A stretch of 64,000 nucleotides of DNA from Chloroflexota bacterium (lineage in GTDB: Bacteria; Chloroflexota; Limnocylindria; QHBO01): assembly GCA_038040195.1 (NCBI GenBank), contig JBBPIR010000006.1, forward strand, positions 1 through 64,000. The letters are read 5' to 3'. Shown in pieces: positions 14,998 to 23,766 of the stretch. Position 1 is the first letter of the stretch. Each line of letters starts with the position of its first letter. Position numbers and translations under genes: made by a program. Under the pieces are notes generated by a model. That model had not been told where the DNA came from, ran no database searches, and worked only from the letters and a program-made list of their open reading frames with translations.

Positions 14998-17961
14998 ATG
15001 TCCAGCTGGTTCGACAAGCTGCTCGAAGAGATGCAGCGCCGGCAAATGGAGCAGGATCGTGCCCGCGAGGGGCGTCCTCTCACGCCCCGCGAGCCGCTGG
15101 GGCCGCCGGAAGAGCAGATCCCCGATGATGGCGGCAACGGACCGCCTCCGCCCAGACGTCTACGGCCCCGACGCGGCCGCCCAAGCCAATCCCCAGCCAA
15201 CTGGATCCGGCCCGCGCTGTTCCTGCTGGGCGCGTTCGTCGTGCTCCAGCTCCTGGGCGGCCTGGTCGAGCTGTTCACGGACCTGGCCTGGTACGACGCC
15301 CTGGGCCGCCGCGACGTCTTGCTGACGCGCTTCGTCGCGCACCTCGGCTGGTTCCTCGCGGGACTGGCGTTGTTCACGCTCCCCGCGCTGCTCAGCCTGT
15401 GGGTCGCCAGCCGACTTGGCCCCCAGGTTCCTGTTCGCCGTGTCGGACCGGTGGAAATACCCGACCTGTCGCGCCCGGTGGGGATCCTGCTGGTGGCGCT
15501 GACCCTGCTGGGCGGGTTGGTCAGTGCGTTCGTCTGGGGCGGCAACTGGCAGACCGTGTTGCTGTTCTTCAACGGTGGGGACTTCGGGACCACCGACGCG
15601 GCCTTCGGCCGCGACATCGGCTTCTACATCTTCGACCTGCCCTTCTGGCGCTTCGTCCAGGGCTGGGTGGTCACCGCGCTGGCGGTCATCATCGGTCTGA
15701 CCGTTGGTGCCTATGCGGTGTCCGCCACCCGGTGGTCGTTCCAGCTCACGGCGCCCGTCCGCGTCCATCTCAGCCTGCTGGGTGCCGCCCTGCTGGTGGC
15801 CATCGCCGCCGGCTACCAGCTCGACACCGCCGAGCTGGCGTACTCGACGCGGGGCATCGGCGGCACGGTCCAGGCGGCGATGTACACCGACCTCAACGCC
15901 CAGGCCCCGGCCTATCTCATCCTGACCGGGGTGGCCCTCGTGTCGGCCGGGCTGCTGGTGGCCAATATCTGGTTCCGGACCCTGTGGCTGATTGGCCTGG
16001 CTGCGGGCGCGTGGTTCGTGCTGTCGCTCCTGGTGGGCGGCTTCTATCCAGGCATCGTCCAGCGCTTCACGGTTGACCCCAACGAGCTCGATCGGGAGCG
16101 GGTCTACATCGAGCGCCACCTGGCGGCCACCCGGGCCGCCTATGACCTGGATGCGATTGAGCTGCGCGAGTTCACCGGCGAGCAGCGCCCCAGTCGGGCC
16201 CTGTTCGACGACAACCCCGAGACCCTCAACAACCTGCGCCTGTGGGACTACCGGCCGCTGCTGGTGACCTTCGGCCAGCAGCAGATCCTGCGCCAGTACT
16301 ACAACTTCCACGACGTCGACATCGACCGATACGAGATCGATGGCGAGCAGCGCCAGCTGATGCTGTCCGGCCGGGAGATCGAGATCGACCGCCTGGCCGA
16401 TGCGGCCCGGACCTGGACCAATGAGCGGCTCGTGTTCACGCATGGCTACGGCCTGACCGCGGTGGTGTCCAACGCCATCACTCCCGAGGGCCAGCCCGAC
16501 TACCTGATCAGCGGCATCAACCGCAATCCCGAGCTGCCGATCGGCGAGCCGCGGCTTTACTTCGGCGAGCTGACCGACGACTACGTGGTGGTCCGGACCC
16601 AGACCGATGAGTTCGACTTCCCGCTCGGTGACGAGGGTGGGGAGACGACCTCGTGGGCCGGCAGCACCGGGGTACGGGTCGACAACGTCCTGTCGCGCCT
16701 CCTGTTCGCGATTCGGTTCGGCGACCTGAACCTTCTCATCAGCGACCAGCTGACGAGCGACTCCGCGGTGCTGTTCCGCCGTGCCATCTGGCAGCGCGTT
16801 CCGGAGCTGGCTCCCTTCCTGACCTACGACCGCGACCCATACCTGGTGACCGCCGATGGCCGCCTGGCGTGGATCTGGGACGCCTACACGACGTCGGACC
16901 GATACCCGAACGCCCAGCCGCTTCCCGCCGAGACAGCCTTTGGCGGTGCGAACTACGTCCGCAACGCGGTCAAGGTGGTCGTCGACGCCTACACCGGCGA
17001 GATGCGCTTCTTCGTGGCCGATGCGGACGATCCGATCATTGCCGCCTGGGGCCGGATCTTCCCGGGCCTGTTCGAGCCGCTGGACGCCATGCCGGAATCC
17101 CTGGTGGCCCACCTGCGCTACCCGGAGGACCTGTTCACGGCCCAGAACAGCGCCTACCTGCTGTACCACATCGCCCCGACCGATGCGGGGGCCGGCACGT
17201 TCTACAACCAGGAGGACCGCTGGTCGTTCCCGACCCAGCAGACCGATGTCGCCGGCGAGGGGCGGCTGGTGGAGCCGTACTACGTGATCATGAAGGTCCC
17301 CGGCGAGGAGACCGGGGAGTTCGTCCTGATCCAGCCCCTGGTTGCCGCGAGCCGGCCCAACATGATCTCCTGGGTCGCGGCCCGGATGGACCCCGGGGTG
17401 TACGGCGAGCGGATCGAGTTCCGCTTCCCGGTCGACACCACGACCCAGGGGCCGGCCCAGATCCAGGCCCGCATCAACCAGGACTCGCGGATCAGCGCCC
17501 AGTTCACGCTATGGAGCCAGGCTGGGTCCGAGGTGGTGCGCGGCGACCTGCTGGTGCTGCCCATGGGTGACTCGATCTTGTACGTCGAGCCGATCTACCT
17601 GCGCTCCACGCAGGCCAGCTTCCCCGAGTTCAAGCGCGTGATCTTGACCGACCAGACCCGGATCGCGTTCGCCGAGACCATCGAGGAAGGCCTGCGCCAG
17701 CTGCTCGGTGAGGCGGAGATCCCGCCGCCCGAAGGCGGCGGTGGCGGCGGCGGCGGCGGCGAGGGTGGCGGTGGGGGCGGGGCTCTGCCGGACGATGTCG
17801 CGGAGCTGATCGCGCTGGCCCAGGACCTGTACGACGACGCCCAGGCGGCACTAGCCACTGGTGACCTGGGCGCGTACCAGGACGCGGTGGACGAGATGGG
17901 CCGCGTTCTGGATCGCATCGCGGAGCTGACCGGCTCTCCGCCTCCGTCACCCAGCCCCTAG
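14998..17961 (+). CDS. UPF0182 family large membrane protein
   Basis: 987 residues. After a charged, proline-rich cytoplasmic start come about seven membrane spans (residues roughly 75-350) and a large extracytoplasmic domain with the UPF0182 hallmarks (ERVYIERHLAATRAAYDLD, LWDYRPLLVTFGQQQILRQYY, TYDRDPYLVTADGRLAWIWD). The C-terminus has a poly-Gly stretch followed by a helical acidic tail and a PPPSPSP end. ATG 14998 is chosen because TAGGAT (14982-14987) sits 10 nt upstream; ATG 14986 would overlap it. The family is widespread in Actinobacteria and Chloroflexota; no biochemical role is established to my knowledge. Confidence 0.92.
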   Translation: MSSWFDKLLEEMQRRQMEQDRAREGRPLTPREPLGPPEEQIPDDGGNGPPPPRRLRPRRGRPSQSPANWIRPALFLLGAFVVLQLLGGLVELFTDLAWYDALGRRDVLLTRFVAHLGWFLAGLALFTLPALLSLWVASRLGPQVPVRRVGPVEIPDLSRPVGILLVALTLLGGLVSAFVWGGNWQTVLLFFNGGDFGTTDAAFGRDIGFYIFDLPFWRFVQGWVVTALAVIIGLTVGAYAVSATRWSFQLTAPVRVHLSLLGAALLVAIAAGYQLDTAELAYSTRGIGGTVQAAMYTDLNAQAPAYLILTGVALVSAGLLVANIWFRTLWLIGLAAGAWFVLSLLVGGFYPGIVQRFTVDPNELDRERVYIERHLAATRAAYDLDAIELREFTGEQRPSRALFDDNPETLNNLRLWDYRPLLVTFGQQQILRQYYNFHDVDIDRYEIDGEQRQLMLSGREIEIDRLADAARTWTNERLVFTHGYGLTAVVSNAITPEGQPDYLISGINRNPELPIGEPRLYFGELTDDYVVVRTQTDEFDFPLGDEGGETTSWAGSTGVRVDNVLSRLLFAIRFGDLNLLISDQLTSDSAVLFRRAIWQRVPELAPFLTYDRDPYLVTADGRLAWIWDAYTTSDRYPNAQPLPAETAFGGANYVRNAVKVVVDAYTGEMRFFVADADDPIIAAWGRIFPGLFEPLDAMPESLVAHLRYPEDLFTAQNSAYLLYHIAPTDAGAGTFYNQEDRWSFPTQQTDVAGEGRLVEPYYVIMKVPGEETGEFVLIQPLVAASRPNMISWVAARMDPGVYGERIEFRFPVDTTTQGPAQIQARINQDSRISAQFTLWSQAGSEVVRGDLLVLPMGDSILYVEPIYLRSTQASFPEFKRVILTDQTRIAFAETIEEGLRQLLGEAEIPPPEGGGGGGGGGEGGGGGGALPDDVAELIALAQDLYDDAQAALATGDLGAYQDAVDEMGRVLDRIAELTGSPPPSPSP

Positions 17962-17973
17962 GCCGCGCGCCCG

Positions 17974-18816
17974 GTGCGCGACTGGCTGGGCGGCGGGCTG
18001 GCCGCCGCCCGCGTGGTGACCCGTCGGGCCGAGCTGTGGGTCCCCGGCGCAATGGTCTCGTTCGCGTTCGCGGGTTGGGCCGTGTTCCTGGCGGTCGTCG
18101 CCTCCCCGCCTGACGAGGGTGACGCACTGTTCCTCGGGGTGCGCCTGGCGGCCAGCCCGTGGTGGCCCTGGAACGTGGTCGCCCTGGTGGTCGCGGTGCT
18201 GTCCGGATTGGGGACCATGCTGCTGGCGGTTGCCTTCGGAGAGGTGGCCCTCCTGATGAGGCTCTCCGACAACCGGCATGGTGTTCCATTGAGCGTGCCA
18301 CGTGCCGCGGGCAGGCTTGGGCTGGCCGCCGTCCCGGTCGTGATCCTGGCCGCCGTGCTGCTGTGGGCCTCGGCGCCCGCCTTCCTCGACGCGTTTGGCC
18401 AGCCCGACCCCTCCACGCCGTACCTGGTTCGCGTGATGGGAATCACCTGGCCGGCCCTCCTGGCGCTGGCCGCCGCCGGATCCGTGGCCCAGGCCTGGGG
18501 TGCGCTGGCCCTGCGGCTGCCATGGCGCCTCGCGCTGGCGACGCTGCGACATCGGGCGCATCGGGTCATTCCACAGGCCATGCTGACCATGGCCGCGTTC
18601 CTGGTCGGCCAGTTGCTCATTGTGATCGCGCTCAGCGCGGTATGGCAGCCGCTCTCCGGGCGGCTGGCGGAGGGTGGCCTGTCGGAGCCTTCGACCGCCA
18701 TCCTCCTGCTAGGCTTCGTGTGGATCTGGCTCCTGCTGGTGATCCTGGCCGGAGTCCTCCAGGCCTGGATCTCGGCGTGGTGGACCGAGGAGCTGGCGCC
18801 ACGAGCGGAGCGTTGA
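17974..18816 (+). CDS. hypothetical membrane protein with about six spans
   Basis: 280 residues, GTG start 12 nt after the UPF0182 stop, with segments such as AMVSFAFAGWAVFLAVVA, VVALVVAVLSGLGTMLLAVA, LGLAAVPVVILAAVLLWAS and ILLLGFVWIWLLLVILAGVL. The pattern is like DUF4013 or ABC-2-type integral membrane proteins but no motif allows a firm assignment. It is probably co-transcribed with UPF0182 and followed 4 nt later by mgtC, so it may belong to a membrane-protein operon. Confidence 0.6.
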   Translation: MRDWLGGGLAAARVVTRRAELWVPGAMVSFAFAGWAVFLAVVASPPDEGDALFLGVRLAASPWWPWNVVALVVAVLSGLGTMLLAVAFGEVALLMRLSDNRHGVPLSVPRAAGRLGLAAVPVVILAAVLLWASAPAFLDAFGQPDPSTPYLVRVMGITWPALLALAAAGSVAQAWGALALRLPWRLALATLRHRAHRVIPQAMLTMAAFLVGQLLIVIALSAVWQPLSGRLAEGGLSEPSTAILLLGFVWIWLLLVILAGVLQAWISAWWTEELAPRAER

Positions 18817-18820
18817 GCCG

Positions 18821-19315
18821 ATGGACATGACACCCGACTTGCCAATCGTCCTCCAGGTCGAGTTGGCCTTGCGTCTGGGGATGAGCCTGGGACTCGGCGC
18901 GCTGATCGGGCTCGAGCGCGAGTACCACCGACAGGCGGCCGGCTTTCGGACCCATAGCCTGGTTGCGCTCGGCGCCGCCTTGTTCACCATCGTGAGTGCG
19001 TACGGGTTCGAAGGGGCCGATCCGACCCGGATCGCGGCCCAGATCGTGTCCGGCATCGGGTTCATCGGAGCCGGCACCATCCTCCACTACCGAGGCAGCG
19101 TGCGGGGCCTGACGACGGCCGCCTCCCTGTGGGCGGTGGCCGCGGTCGGCATGGCTGCCGGCGCCGGCCTGTACGTGCTGGCCTTCCTGGGCGCCGCGCT
19201 GGTCCTGGTGGCCCTATGGCTGATGGATCGACTGGCGGATGCGGCCCGTGACGCCGGCATGCTGCCGGCCGCGCCCGACGCCCAGCCAGAGGAGCACGGA
19301 GAGGACGTCCGATGA
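18821..19315 (+). CDS. MgtC/SapB family membrane protein
   Basis: 164 residues with the MgtC signature: LRLGMSLGLGALIGLEREYH then GFRTHSLVALGAALFTIVS, QIVSGIGFIGAGTILHYRG and VRGLTTAASLWAVAAVGMAAG, about five spans. Family members are linked to magnesium homeostasis and ATP synthase control in pathogens, but many environmental copies have no known role. It lacks the C-terminal ACT-like domain of longer MgtC proteins. It overlaps the following zinc-ribbon gene by ATGA. Confidence 0.9.
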   Translation: MDMTPDLPIVLQVELALRLGMSLGLGALIGLEREYHRQAAGFRTHSLVALGAALFTIVSAYGFEGADPTRIAAQIVSGIGFIGAGTILHYRGSVRGLTTAASLWAVAAVGMAAGAGLYVLAFLGAALVLVALWLMDRLADAARDAGMLPAAPDAQPEEHGEDVR

Positions 19316-20076
19316 CCGACGCCTCCACTTGCCGCCGCTGCGGAACCGCCAATCTGCCGGGGGTCTCGTTCTGTGCCAACTGCGGCCAGCGGCTGGTGGC
19401 CGCCGACGAAGCCACAATGAGCCGCCCGGGCCTGGCCGCCGAATCAGCGCCATGCCCGCGCTGCGGCGCCCTCAACCGTTCGGGATCCGCGTTCTGCTCG
19501 GAGTGCGGATTCAACATCCGTCCCGCGATGACCCCGGCCACCGCTCCGGTGGCCGCCGACGGCACCGCTCCACGTCCCGAGGCGGCGGTGTCCGCAACAC
19601 GGCGACCGGTCCGCGCCTGGTTGGGGCCGATGGTCCTCACCATCGCCGCCGTCGGCCTGGCAACCGCGTGGTTCCTGCCCTTCTCGCTGGCCGAGGGCTC
19701 GTTGGCCGACCAGGCACTGGGTCCGCGCGGCTACGGGCTCGCCTTCTGGTCCGCTTATCCTGCCGACGCCGGCCTCCTGCAGACGACCTACTTCGGGGTG
19801 GCTGCTCCGTTGCCGGTGGCGGTCGGGCTGCTGCTGGTCCTGGCCGCCGTGGGAATCGTTCGAGGCGCGCCCGGGCGGCCCCAACGGATCGGCCTTGGGA
19901 TCGCCTTCGCGTGGTGCGCGGCGGTGGCCATCCTGTTCGTGCTGGTGGAGATCGGCTCGGGGCTGGGGGACGACCTCATCGGGCTTTTGCGGGGGCTGTC
20001 GCCTGCAGGGCTCATCGGTTTCCTGTCGGGGATCATCGGCGCCATCGGCTCCGTGACCCGGTTGGCGGGGGGCTGA
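19312..20076 (+). CDS. double zinc-ribbon membrane protein, function unknown
   Basis: 254 residues. Two N-terminal zinc ribbons (CRRCGTANLPGVSFCANCGQ at about residues 5-24 and CPRCGALNRSGSAFCSECG at about 46-64) precede four membrane spans (for example LGPMVLTIAAVGLATAWFLPF and IGLGIAFAWCAAVAILFVLV). It is translationally coupled to mgtC. Zinc-ribbon plus membrane proteins of this type are common in high-GC bacteria and are usually unannotated; I see no catalytic motif. Confidence 0.7.
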   Translation: MTDASTCRRCGTANLPGVSFCANCGQRLVAADEATMSRPGLAAESAPCPRCGALNRSGSAFCSECGFNIRPAMTPATAPVAADGTAPRPEAAVSATRRPVRAWLGPMVLTIAAVGLATAWFLPFSLAEGSLADQALGPRGYGLAFWSAYPADAGLLQTTYFGVAAPLPVAVGLLLVLAAVGIVRGAPGRPQRIGLGIAFAWCAAVAILFVLVEIGSGLGDDLIGLLRGLSPAGLIGFLSGIIGAIGSVTRLAGG

Positions 20077-20083
20077 GGCCCGT

Positions 20084-21874
20084 CTAGCCGCTCTGCTCGG
20101 CCGGGGCAGGCCGCGCGCCGGACACCCGGATCGCGGGCTGGGCCTCGCTCTTCGAGGTCGAGGTCGAGGTCGAGGTCGAGGTCGAGGTCGGGGTCGTGGT
20201 TGCTGCCGGCGCGGAGCCATCGGCGTCAACGGGGCTGTGCGCGTCGGCGGCGTCGACCATGCCCGCGTTCAGCATGGCCGCGGCCTTGGGGTCGACGGCC
20301 TCCAGGCCACCTTCGGCATGCGCATGGAGGCGGTGGACCTCCTCCTGTCCGTCAGCCGGGACCGCGTCGCCGAAGATGGCGACGAAGACCTCGACCACGG
20401 TGGGATCGAACTGCGTCGATGCATGGCGGCGCAGCTCGGCGAGGGCCTTCGAGTGGGACAGAGCAGCCTTATAGGGCCGTTCGTGGACCATGGCGTGGTA
20501 GGCGTCCGCGACGGCCACGATGCGCGCGCCGAGTGGAATTTCCTCGCCCCGCAGACCATGGGGGTAGCCCGTCCCGTCGTACCGTTCGTGGTGATGGAGG
20601 ACGATCGGGACCGCCTCCCGCATGCTCGTGGCCTGCTCCAGGATGACCTGCCCGATGCGGGGGTGCTCGCCCACGACCTGCCACTCCATCTCGGTCAGCG
20701 ACGACGGTTTGTCCAAGATCGAGCCCGGGAGGGCCAGCTTGCCCAGGTCGTGGAGCAGGGCTGCGATCCGGATCCGATCCAACTCCACCCGCGACAATCC
20801 CATGTGGAGCGCCACACCGATCGACAGGGCGGCGATCATGTCCGACGGCCGGCCCCGATGGTTTGGCTGGGGGGCCAGGACCGATGCCAGCGCCCGGGCG
20901 GCGCTGGCGCTCGCCCAGCGGCCGATGGCCGCCGCCGCGTCTCGCCGCTCGGGCGTGATGGCCGCGCGTCGCACCATGGTGTCGTCGTCGACGTTACCGA
21001 ACAGGTAGCTCCGATTGCGCCCCTCGGACTTGGCGACGTACATGGCGGCGTCGGCGGCATCCACGATCCGGTCCACCTGGAGATCGGATCCACGGCCCCC
21101 AGCCACGCCGATGCTGATCGTTGCGTCGACCAGGATGCCGGATGCCACGCTGAGTGGACGACGCATGACCATCTCGCGCAGCTCTTCAACCAGGCTCAGA
21201 GCGTCCTCGGGCGTGGTCTCGGGGAGAATCAACATGAACTCCTCCCCGCCATATCGGCCGAAGATGTCGCTGGCCCGGATGCTGCGTGTGATGAGTCCAG
21301 CCAGCTGGCGAAGGACCGCATCGCCCACCCGGTGGCCGTAAGAATCGTTGATCAATTTGAAACGGTCGATGTCCATGAAGGCGACGGCCAGCGGCTTCGA
21401 ATGGCGGGTCGCCCGCTCGACCTCGTCGGCCAATCGCACGAGCAGCGCCTCGCGGTTCGGGACCCCGGTCAGCCGATCCCGGGTGGCCTGGGCCTCCGAC
21501 TGCGCGAACGTGCCGGCCGCCCGGTTGAACGCGCGAGCCAGGCGGCGCTCGGCGGGGACACCCGACTCGCGCAGGACGACGGGCATGCCCTCGTCAACCG
21601 TCCGCTCGAGATCCCTGGCCAGGCGCGTCAGTCGGAGTCCGAAATAGCCCCACGTCGTGAGGGCCATTGCCGTGGCGCCGACGCCGATGGCCAACCCCAC
21701 CAGGCCGATCATGAAGCCGCGCGTCTCGGGCGGTTCGTGCACCAGCATCACGCCCAGCAGAGTCAGGCAGACCGCGGCCAGGGCGGGGTACAAGAAGCCG
21801 ATCAGCCGCAGGAGTCCGAGCAAGCCTTCCTCCAGATGGTGGGTCGGGATCAAGAATCGGGGTCCGTGGCCCAA
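20084..21874 (-). CDS. membrane GGDEF plus HD-GYP cyclic-di-GMP enzyme
   Basis: 596 residues. Two N-terminal spans (about 25-45 and 53-77), a HAMP-like linker, a GGDEF domain with active-site GGEEF (209-213) and an inhibitory I-site RASD (200-203), then an HD-GYP phosphodiesterase domain with HD (375-376) and HHERYDGTGYP (428-438). Both synthesis and hydrolysis centres look intact, so it could switch between making and destroying c-di-GMP. The last 60 residues are disordered with a Thr-Ser repeat encoded by a hexanucleotide array. The start is TTG 21874; the next TTG is a few codons on, and an in-frame stop lies upstream. Confidence 0.9.
   Translation of the reverse strand: MGHGPRFLIPTHHLEEGLLGLLRLIGFLYPALAAVCLTLLGVMLVHEPPETRGFMIGLVGLAIGVGATAMALTTWGYFGLRLTRLARDLERTVDEGMPVVLRESGVPAERRLARAFNRAAGTFAQSEAQATRDRLTGVPNREALLVRLADEVERATRHSKPLAVAFMDIDRFKLINDSYGHRVGDAVLRQLAGLITRSIRASDIFGRYGGEEFMLILPETTPEDALSLVEELREMVMRRPLSVASGILVDATISIGVAGGRGSDLQVDRIVDAADAAMYVAKSEGRNRSYLFGNVDDDTMVRRAAITPERRDAAAAIGRWASASAARALASVLAPQPNHRGRPSDMIAALSIGVALHMGLSRVELDRIRIAALLHDLGKLALPGSILDKPSSLTEMEWQVVGEHPRIGQVILEQATSMREAVPIVLHHHERYDGTGYPHGLRGEEIPLGARIVAVADAYHAMVHERPYKAALSHSKALAELRRHASTQFDPTVVEVFVAIFGDAVPADGQEEVHRLHAHAEGGLEAVDPKAAAMLNAGMVDAADAHSPVDADGSAPAATTTPTSTSTSTSTSTSKSEAQPAIRVSGARPAPAEQSG
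20153..20188 (+). repeat. six-copy CGAGGT hexanucleotide tandem repeat
   Basis: Six perfect copies of CGAGGT on the plus strand inside the 3' end of the GGDEF/HD-GYP gene, read on the minus strand as alternating Thr-Ser codons. A 6-nt unit keeps the frame, so copy-number change would lengthen or shorten the tail without breaking the protein. Confidence 0.9.
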
Positions 21875-22094
21875 ACGGCCATCACCTGATCGTCACGTGG
21901 TGCGAGAGATGTGCGACCGGCAACGCCATTCGAGGCGCAGGTGCGGTCTGGTGCAGTACCCGCCCCGGACCTCCGGCGGGCCAATTGTCGCCGAAGGGAC
22001 GCAAAATGGTCATCTGCTAGGATGACCCGCGCGTTTTGGTGCGCCCAGGTGCGGCGCGCCTCGCACCGCGTCCCCACGAGAGAGGCATCGGCGA
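21875..22094. other. 220-nt divergent intergenic region
   Basis: Lies between the divergent GGDEF/HD-GYP gene and a zinc-ribbon membrane protein gene. The only candidate signal is TAGGAT at 22018-22023 (plus strand, about 70 nt before the start at 22095). No convincing -35, operator, RNA gene or small ORF was seen. Confidence 0.4.
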
Positions 22095-22682
22095 ATGGAA
22101 GGTCTGCCGGACCCCGGCCAGATCTGGAGCGACTTCACCAGCAACCCGGTCGTCCAGCTGGCAGCAACCCTGATCGTCATCTACGTGGTGATGCTCTGGC
22201 TGGGCACCGCGTACTGGGCCTTCCGCGACATGCAGGCGCGCACCGAGAACCCGATCCTGCCCTACTTCGCGTCGGCCCTGATCATCTTCTTCACCCCGCT
22301 CGTATTCCTGTTCGCGTGGCTGATGTACATCATCATTCGGCCCCGCGAGTCGATGGCCGAGGTGTACGAGCGCTCCCTGGCCGAGGAATCCCTGCTGGCG
22401 GAGATGGAGAAGCACCGGAGCTGCCCAACGTGTCGGGCCCGGGTTGCCGAGGACTGGATCGTGTGCCCCAGCTGTCGCACGCGGCTGCACCGGATCTGCC
22501 CGGCCTGCCAGCGGCTGACCGAACCGGCCTGGTCGATCTGCGCCTTCTGCGGCACGGAGCTGCCCACCCGCGCCCGTCCGGCGCCCGCGCCCGCCCGGGT
22601 CGCGGCGATCGTTACCGACGAGCGCGCGGCGGAGTACGGACCTGAGAAGGGCGCCGTCCGGCAGGCGGCACCCAACCCCTGA
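22095..22682 (+). CDS. membrane protein with C-terminal zinc ribbons
   Basis: 195 residues. Two spans (LAATLIVIYVVMLWLGTAYW and ILPYFASALIIFFTPLVFLF), a short helical stretch, then three CxxC units forming a double zinc ribbon: CPTCRARVAEDWIVCPSC, then CPACQ and CAFCG. The arrangement resembles DZANK-type ribbons on a membrane anchor. A Pro/Ala-rich tail follows. It probably overlaps the downstream CPBP gene. Function unknown. Confidence 0.75.
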   Translation: MEGLPDPGQIWSDFTSNPVVQLAATLIVIYVVMLWLGTAYWAFRDMQARTENPILPYFASALIIFFTPLVFLFAWLMYIIIRPRESMAEVYERSLAEESLLAEMEKHRSCPTCRARVAEDWIVCPSCRTRLHRICPACQRLTEPAWSICAFCGTELPTRARPAPAPARVAAIVTDERAAEYGPEKGAVRQAAPNP

Positions 22683-23701
22683 CCGACCGGGCCAACGAGG
22701 GGGCGAACGCCCCATCGGCGGCTGAGCCGCCCGTCGCTGAGCCGCCCTTCGCTCAGCCGCCCTTCCCCGAACCGCCGATCCGGCTGCCCCCCGCCTGGCC
22801 CGCGTGGGTCATCGCCGGGCTGGGCTTGATCGTGGTCCTGGCTGGGGCGGCCTGGCTCTTCTACGCCGCAAGCCTTGGTGCTACGGGCCGCGATTGGCTC
22901 CTGCCGGGGGTGCTCACCACAGGGGGAGGGGCCGCGCTGTTGGGCGGACTGGGTTGGCTCGCCCTTCTGGGGGTCTGGGCCCGGCGCCACCTCCCCGCTG
23001 AGCGCTATCGCGGGCCGAGCGTCATCCTCATGTTCTTCCTGGCGGTGGCGGCGGCCAACCTGCTGTCGCTGATCCCCCTGCTGGCCGCGTATGCCGCGGG
23101 CCAGGACGTGCTGGATCCGGGTCCGGTGGCCGTCACCGCCCTCCTGCTGGTCACCCCGCTGGTCTTCGGGGCGGTCGCGGCCCTCTTCGTCCTTCGCACG
23201 CGAGCCTTGGCGGGCGTGCAGTTGGGTGACGGCCCGAGGACGGCCCGCAACCTGGGACGCGGCTTGGCCCTCGGCGCCGTCGCCTGGGTGCTGGCCGCGG
23301 CGTTGACCGCGATCCTCGCGTGGGTCGTGGAACAGGTCACCGGGGAGGAGCCGGTCGACAGCCAGCTGGTTGCCAACCTGGCCTCCACCCTGCCGCCCCT
23401 GATCGCGATCGGGATCATCGGGATCCTGACCCCGGTGGCCGAGGAGCTCTTCTTCCGCTGGGTTGCGGTCAACGCCTGGGAACGCGAGCACGGAACCCGG
23501 GCCGCGGTGATTGGGTCGGCCGTGCTGTTCGGCGTCGCGCACGTGTCCGGGGGAACCTTGCTGGCGCTTCCCCCCATCTTTCTGCTTGGCCTGGCCCTCG
23601 CCGGTGCCTACGTGATCACGCGCAGCCTGCCGCTGGTCATCGCGATGCACGTCGCCTTCAACTCCCTGTCGCTCGCGGTCCTGTTCGTAGTGGGGGTCTG
23701 A
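22679..23701 (+). CDS. CPBP intramembrane metalloprotease, probable CTG start
   Basis: Rce1/CPBP-type membrane protease of about eight spans. The motifs are EELFFR (Glu255-Glu256, Arg260), FGVAH (His288) and HVAFN (His324, Asn328). The first ordinary start is TTG 22826, but the frame is open upstream with strongly GC-biased third positions and reads TDRANEGANAPSAAEPP then repeats of EPPF/QPPF before the first span. There is no ATG, GTG or TTG in that stretch. CTG 22679 overlaps the previous stop as CTGA, in line with the NTGA overlaps used across this region, so a CTG start is proposed. If wrong, the protein begins at 22826 (291 residues). Substrate unknown. Confidence 0.8.
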   Translation: MTDRANEGANAPSAAEPPVAEPPFAQPPFPEPPIRLPPAWPAWVIAGLGLIVVLAGAAWLFYAASLGATGRDWLLPGVLTTGGGAALLGGLGWLALLGVWARRHLPAERYRGPSVILMFFLAVAAANLLSLIPLLAAYAAGQDVLDPGPVAVTALLLVTPLVFGAVAALFVLRTRALAGVQLGDGPRTARNLGRGLALGAVAWVLAAALTAILAWVVEQVTGEEPVDSQLVANLASTLPPLIAIGIIGILTPVAEELFFRWVAVNAWEREHGTRAAVIGSAVLFGVAHVSGGTLLALPPIFLLGLALAGAYVITRSLPLVIAMHVAFNSLSLAVLFVVGV

Positions 23702-23766
23702 CCCGGCGCCTCTGAAACTGGCTGGTAAGTCGCCGCGCACCGCCCGGGGCGACCCTGCGTGGCGTG

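Noticed and set aside
12868-15045. 725-codon open frame on the minus strand opposite guaA
   Set aside because: Antisense shadow of a GC-rich gene; no recognisable domain, and guaA on the plus strand has all catalytic motifs.
15160-17169. 669-codon open frame on the minus strand opposite UPF0182
   Set aside because: Composition is Gln/Arg/Asp-rich with no motif; caused by GC-biased third positions of the real gene.
17735-17785. GGC-rich tract in UPF0182 as a regulatory or structural DNA element
   Set aside because: It is simply the coding sequence of a poly-Gly linker in frame.
20237-21889. 550-codon plus-strand frame opposite the GGDEF/HD-GYP gene
   Set aside because: No domain, while the minus-strand product has intact GGEEF and HD-GYP motifs.
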